NCBI GenBank assembly: GCA_011634665.1
Contig: WAEK01000003.1
Coordinates: forward strand, 1,272,501 to 1,336,500
Direction of reading: 5' to 3'
From: Mortierella sp. BCC40632
Taxonomy: Eukaryota > Mortierellomycota > Mortierellomycetes > Mortierellales > Mortierellaceae
Length of the DNA: 64,000 bases
Shown: one piece after another, positions 56,528 to 64,000 of the stretch
Numbering within the stretch: the stretch's first letter is position 1
Layout: the number at the start of each line of letters is the position of its first letter
Made by a program: the position numbers and the translations under genes
Notes under the pieces: generated by a model
Database searches by the model: none
What the model was told of the DNA's origin: nothing
Seen by the model: the letters and a program-made list of their open reading frames with translations, nothing else

Positions 56528-56761
56528 CTCTGTAGTTTTGCTGAGGATCGTTGCACGGTTTGGATCGATCAATTCCCGATGTCCTCTGATCTGTCTCCCT
56601 CCTTTCTTCATCCTCCCTCAGCCACCCAACCATGGACTGGGTCAGCTGACTAGATCGCACGCAAATTTTAGGCCAGACCTCTTTCTTTCTCTCTTTTTCT
56701 ATTGAGCCGTATTTTTTCTTGTTTCCCACGCTTGCACCACTCCACTCCTATCCCTTGAACC
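56528..56761. promoter_or_regulatory. Bidirectional promoter, bL31m / KBL
   Basis: Only 234 bp separate two opposite start codons, so the two mitochondrial-protein genes must share or interleave promoters. There is a pyrimidine-rich stretch before the KBL ATG (56680-56750). No named site recognised. Confidence 0.55.
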
Positions 56762-58537
56762 ATGTTGCGAACCTTTGCATCTCACATAAACCTTCGTAGC
56801 GGCCGCTTTAATCTCTCCACTCTTCGACCTCTTACCACTTCCATTCCTCAAAAAGCCATGTATTCAACCAAGCAACAAGCCCAGGCTCGATTCACCAGCA
56901 TCCTTAATGACGAGCTTGACGCCATCAAGGCTGCAGGCACCTACAAGTCTGAGCGTGTCATTGTCTCACCTCAGAACAGTTCCATTACTGTTGCTGGAAA
57001 AGATGGAAAGATTTCCCCCCAGATCAATTTTTGCGCCAACAACTACCTTGGCCTGGCTGACCACCCCGAGGTTATTGCCAGGTCCAAGAAGTTCTTGGAT
57101 ACTCATGGTTCAGGTCTGAGCAGTGTCCGTTTCATCTGCGGTACTCAGGTAAGGAGAAGGGGGGGCGCCCTCCACAAACTCAACAAAAAGAACATGCAGA
57201 ATTTTTTTTTTTTCTCAGGAACTAATCACAGAGCCCTCCCCCCCCCTCTTCTCCCTTTGCTCTTCCCCCTTTGACAACCGACAAATTAGAACATCCATAA
57301 AGATTTGGAGAACCAAATCTCCAAGTTTTATGGCACAGAGGACACCATCCTGTATGCATCTTGCTTTGACGCCAATGCCGGTATCTTTGAGACAATCCTC
57401 ACGGACAAGGACGCCGTCATCTCGGACTCTTTGAACCACGCCAGTATCATTGACGGTATCCGACTCTGCAAAGCAAAGCGATTCCGTTACAGCAACTGTG
57501 ATATGAATGGTAATAACCTTTTTTTCGGCTAAATATTTTTTTTGGAAAAAAAAAAAAAAAAAATGAATATCAGGCCACCATTCTGAAAGCGCAGCCCTTG
57601 GACGAATCTATACTAATCATATCATGTCGCCATCCATACAGATCTTGAGAACAAGCTCAAGGAGGCGGATCAGGCCGGTGCCAGACTCAAGTTGATCGCC
57701 ACTGATGGTGTCTTCTCGATGGATGGCAAAATTGCGCCCTTGGACGAGATCTGCGATATGGCCGAGAAGTATGGTGCTCTGATCTTTGTCGATGACTGCC
57801 ACGCCACTGGTTTCTTGGGACCCAACGGCAAGGGCACACCTGAACACTTTGGAGTCCAGGATCGTGTCCATATTGTCAACTCGACCTTGGGCAAGGCTCT
57901 TGGAGGTGCTGCTGGAGGTTACACGACTGGATCCAAGGAATTGGTGGATCTTCTCCGCAACCGAAGCCGACCTTATCTTTTCTCCAACAGCTTGCCCCCA
58001 GCAGTTGTTGGGTCTGCCAGCGCGGCTCTAGACCTGATCGAGGCTGCCAAGACCAATGGTTTGTTTGATAGACTCTGGGGCAACACCACGCTTTTCAGAA
58101 CCCTTCTCCGGGACGCTGGATTCACTGTCAAGGTAAGAGGGAGGGAGAGAGTACCCTGTGGACATATGTATTTTTTTTTCTGTTGTTGTTGATTTTTTTT
58201 TTTCATGCTCAGCCTTATCGACCAAAAGAAGAGAAGAGAGGAAGGAAAAGACCTAACTGGCGGCCGTTTTGGGAAATGACACATTATGAATTAGGGCGAT
58301 AACCACCCTATCTCCCCAGTGATGCTTGGAGATGCTCGTCTTGCGAGTCAGTTTGCGGACAAGATGCTTCAGCGTGGTATCTATGTCGTTGGTTTCTCTT
58401 ATCCTGTCGTCCCCAAGGGTGAAGCCCGTATTCGTGTCCAGCTTTCGGCTGCCCATACTGAGGAACAGATTCGTCAGGCTGCAGATGCCTTTATCGAGAT
58501 TGGTCGTGAGCTCAATGTCATCAAGAGCAAGCTTTAA
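56762..58537 (+). CDS. GCAT: 2-amino-3-ketobutyrate CoA ligase (glycine C-acetyltransferase)
   Basis: PLP enzyme that converts 2-amino-3-ketobutyrate and CoA to glycine and acetyl-CoA, the second step of threonine breakdown, in mitochondria. Four exons (56762-57148, 57290-57509, 57642-58132, 58295-58537) give 446 aa with phases agreeing. Residues 1-35 ([20 protein letters not shown]...) form a mitochondrial presequence. Conserved motifs: [95 protein letters not shown], and the PLP lysine K287 in [15 protein letters not shown]. The C-terminal domain has [20 protein letters not shown] and [18 protein letters not shown]-type and VRFICGTQ motifs favour KBL over 5-aminolevulinate synthase, which has an HVGA...VMGT pattern and a heme regulatory motif. 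LCB1, a distant member of the same enzyme family, lies 1.7 kb away. Confidence 0.95.
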
Positions 58538-58597
58538 TTCTTTATCTCTCTCTTTTAATGCTCTCCTTTCCTTTTTTTTTTCTTTTTCACATCGTTA

Positions 58598-58630
<33 letters not shown>

Positions 58631-58830
58631 TTTTTTACATGATTTACATTACAGCAATCAGCATTGGTGTCTCATATGATGGTGATGCTATAGAGTAATA
58701 TCTCTATTGAGCATTAAATATATATACCTTTTTTAAATATCCAATGGTCTATTTTGAAGCTGAGAGAATTTTCTCCAGTCGTCTGTAGTATGATACAATT
58801 GTGAGGGGGGGAGGAGGAGGAGGAGGAGGA
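58538..58830. other. Convergent 3' region, KBL / SEN2
   Basis: Short A/T-rich spacer with an (AAAAAG)n run at 58598-58630 and a (GGA)n run at 58808-58830 next to the SEN2 stop. No gene seen. Confidence 0.6.
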
Positions 58831-60460
58831 TTATGCCCTGTTCCTCTCCGGTAGGAAACGCTTGATGGCAACCTCTGCAACGCTATAGAGTGGAATCGCA
58901 GTTTGTGGGCAAGACAGTTCTTTCGACGAAGCAGTTGTAGGTATAATGACATGACAGAGAATCACAGTCTAGAAGAATGGAGGAGGAAATTGTAGACGTT
59001 GGAAAGGCTGTTAAGATCTGCACGCCTTGCCCCTCCCTCTCCCCCCTGTTTAGAGATAAAATACAATATGCCGCTTACTTTTTGGACTTGGGCAATCACT
59101 CTGTTCAATCCCAGAAGCCAGTGCCAGGATAGTACGCCATGGGTCGTGAAAAGCCCGGGTGTTGGTGAAAGAAAACCCTGGTATCCAAAACTCGGATGGA
59201 CAAGTGGTGCACGGCTCTGTTCATGAACGGAATCAGCAATGATCCGTACACTATACCGAGAGTGACCAAAGACCATCCCTTTCTTGTACAACATAAAATC
59301 CGCGCCGTACTTTAAACCATCCTTGACCACCCAGCCTTGACTTCGATAGTAGTGATAGGCGATATACCGGACTACAAAAGGATTGTTGGGTCTAATCTCA
59401 ATAGGCAATTGTTGAATCGAACGGATAGATGAATTGAGTGGATGACTGAAAAGAGTATTTTGTTGTTCTTTGAAAACGGCGCTTTCTGCAAACCGGAACC
59501 AGCAATCCTGGATGGACATGAGCCGACTTTTCTTCTTCTTTGTAGAGTCCTCCTGTACAGTCTCAACATCCTGAATCACCAAACTGTCTATCGCAAATAC
59601 CAAAAAGAATGCCTCCTCGAGTGAGAGTTGCAAATGCTCATAGTCCTCGTCCTCCTGTGGGCGACCACTTGTGCTACTCTTTGAATAGTTGGTTATGATC
59701 TCTGTCGGTCCTGCGGTTGGTGAGAGGACTGGAGTAAGGGTATTGGGGGCTGGACTCTGCGTTGTGGGTATCGGGGTAGTAGCGTTGGAAGACACTTGCG
59801 ACTGGGAAATTGGGGTTGAGGTGGCGCTGCTGTCAAGGGACAGGGTCGAAGATTGCTGTAGTTGTTGCTGCGCCTTGGCTTCCTTTAGTTTGTTGCGCTC
59901 GATCCGCCTTTGGCGCGTGAGTTCTTCAAGAGAGAGGTCTAAAATCACCCAAGTAAAGAGAGGAGAGTTGAATGTTGTATTCTTCTCCATAAAGCTATCA
60001 CTAGGCAAAAAAAAAAAAAAAAACTAATCGAGTCGCTTTGACCAACTTTACCTCCCGCACCCTTGGACATTCTTTGTTTCCAGGTGGCCTCACTTCGTGA
60101 CAGAGTTCCTTTCCCAAAAAATCCCTGTTGAAATAGAATCGCCATGTCCTTGTGTCCTTTGACCCATACAGATTCGCCCACTGGATGAAATTCGGCCTCA
60201 ATAAGTCCAAGGGATAGGCTAGTAGAATCCGAGTGAACAGTGAATGTCTTGACAAGGCGCAAGACAGTGAGCCAAAGCTCCCAGAGTGAAACACAGGTAT
60301 GACAGCTTGACTTTTTGGACTGGATTGAAGCAGAAGAAAGCGTTTGTTTTTGCCGCTGCTGCTGCTGCTGCTGCTGTTGCTGCTGTTGAGTCCGGAGGAA
60401 TGGCAATGGCAATGGTGTGCCATAGACCTGTTGATTCTTTTTCGCCTTTTTTCCTGCCAT
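58831..60460 (-). CDS. SEN2: tRNA-splicing endonuclease subunit Sen2
   Basis: Catalytic subunit that cuts the 5' splice site of intron-containing pre-tRNAs, in a complex with Sen34, Sen15 and Sen54. Three exons (60052-60460, 59079-59938, 58831-58968) give 468 aa; the phases match. N-terminal domain: VYGTPLPLPF, a polyQ run of 11, GLIEAEFHPVGESVWVKG, then FFGKGTLSRSEATWKQR, which is a Sen2 hallmark. A Q/S/T-rich linker precedes the nuclease domain: LSLEEAFFLVFAI, NPFVVRYIAYHYYRSQGWVV, KDGLKYGADFMLYKKGMVFG. The expected catalytic triad is present: Tyr354 and His362 (YKKGMVFGH) and Lys423 at the end of exon 2 (VIAQVQK). The spacing from His to Lys is about 22 residues longer than in human Sen2. 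The last exon has LCHVIIPTT and EVAIKRFLPERNRA. Its start is 199 bp from the divergent AAA ATPase gene. Confidence 0.93.
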
Positions 60461-60659
60461 GTGATCCGATGAGAGGAGTGGCGTCTTGGGGGAAGAAAAG
60501 AGAGTGGAAGCGAAGGAGTTTTTTTTTTTTTTTTTCTTTGGAGACGAAGACCTTTCTGCCTTAAGGGCAAAAGAGCAGAAAAAAAAGAAAAAAAGTCATC
60601 TTGGTGGCACCATTCAAGCACGATTCGATTCGATCGAATGGTCTTTCTCTCGCAACCTA
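60461..60659. promoter_or_regulatory. Bidirectional promoter, SEN2 / AFG2B-like
   Basis: 199 bp between opposite start codons. It contains a T tract at 60520-60535 and an A-rich patch at 60577-60595, symmetric in appearance, which may be nucleosome-poor promoter sequence. Confidence 0.5.
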
Positions 60660-63749
<3,090 letters not shown>

Positions 63750-63750
<1 letters not shown>

Positions 63751-63755
63751 ATAAA
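63750..63755 (+). terminator. Candidate polyadenylation signal of the AAA ATPase gene
   Basis: AATAAA overlaps the last base of the TGA stop. More AATAAA copies follow at 63768-63785, in A-rich DNA, so the true site may be one of those. Confidence 0.35.
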
Positions 63756-64000
63756 CAAAACATAACAAAAATAAAAAAATAAAAAAAAACTTGTCTGCTA
63801 GTTGAACTATAGACTGCGTATAGTATACACGTCTCTTCTGGCTCTCTATTCTCTATCAAGACTTCTGCTCCTATAGAAGTTGTTGTGATATACAACAGAG
63901 TTATAGTCGTGACAAGAAACCGTCGACCGAAAACATTTGGGGTGGACCAACCTTTGGCAAGATTACCAGTATCCAAGCTACGCGTATCCTGCTCCAAGGT

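Noticed and set aside
56528..56611. Upstream in-frame ATG extending bL31m by 28 residues
   Set aside because: The added residues are charged and not presequence-like, whereas MSLLARSY is a typical mitochondrial start.
63751..64000. Minus-strand frame running in from the window edge (contains LDTGNLAKGWSTPNVFGRRF)
   Set aside because: Might be the end of a convergent gene, but plus-strand frames are also open here and too little is visible to decide.

Overview
The window is nuclear DNA of a fungus. The genes are split by many short spliceosomal introns (GT-AG, one likely GC-AG) whose reading phases match across every junction I could place. The families are eukaryotic and mostly fungal: SAGA Spt20, a Medusa-type regulator, Jjj1 and an Hsp110 of Sse1 type. 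Intergenic DNA is full of poly(A)/poly(T), (GA)n/(CT)n, (CA)n and short tandem repeats. Gene structure and content suggest an early-diverging fungus such as a Mortierella-like Mucoromycota. That placement is an inference from style, not proof.

Layout. 259-3033 (+): Hsp110 co-chaperone, first exon outside the window. 3384-4199 (+): proteasome assembly chaperone 4. 4936-13041 (-): a 12-exon gene for a giant glutamine/alanine-rich Spt20, about 2207 aa. 15230-19760 (-): an unrecognised 757-aa protein with Arg-Asp repeats, Q-rich stretches and a coiled coil, containing a 2.1-kb intron. 22992-24572 (-): an unrecognised serine-rich protein. 28086-30748 (-): Jjj1/DNAJC21. 31137-33401 (+): mitochondrial asparaginyl-tRNA synthetase. 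34498-34881 (-): two exons of an unrecognised, possibly decayed gene. 35975-39393 (-): Medusa-family transcriptional regulator. 39394-52304: almost 13 kb in which I find no gene. 52305-55069 (+): serine palmitoyltransferase subunit 1. 56075-56527 (-): mitochondrial ribosomal protein bL31m. 56762-58537 (+): 2-amino-3-ketobutyrate CoA ligase. 58831-60460 (-): tRNA-splicing endonuclease Sen2. 60660-63750 (+): an AFG2B/SPATA5L1-type double AAA+ ATPase.

These are mainly housekeeping genes with three tight head-to-head pairs: JJJ1/AsnRS, bL31m/KBL and SEN2/AFG2B. Themes recur. Jjj1 and the AFG2-type ATPase belong to families acting in late 60S ribosome maturation. AsnRS and bL31m serve mitochondrial translation. 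Hsp110, the proteasome chaperone and Jjj1 serve protein quality control. LCB1 and KBL are two members of one PLP enzyme family lying 1.7 kb apart. Spt20 and the Medusa-like protein are transcription regulators with large low-complexity or regulatory territory.

No rRNA, tRNA, CRISPR array or intact transposon was recognised. Exon coordinates were read by eye from splice signals and reading phase. Most are firm; the weak ones are marked.
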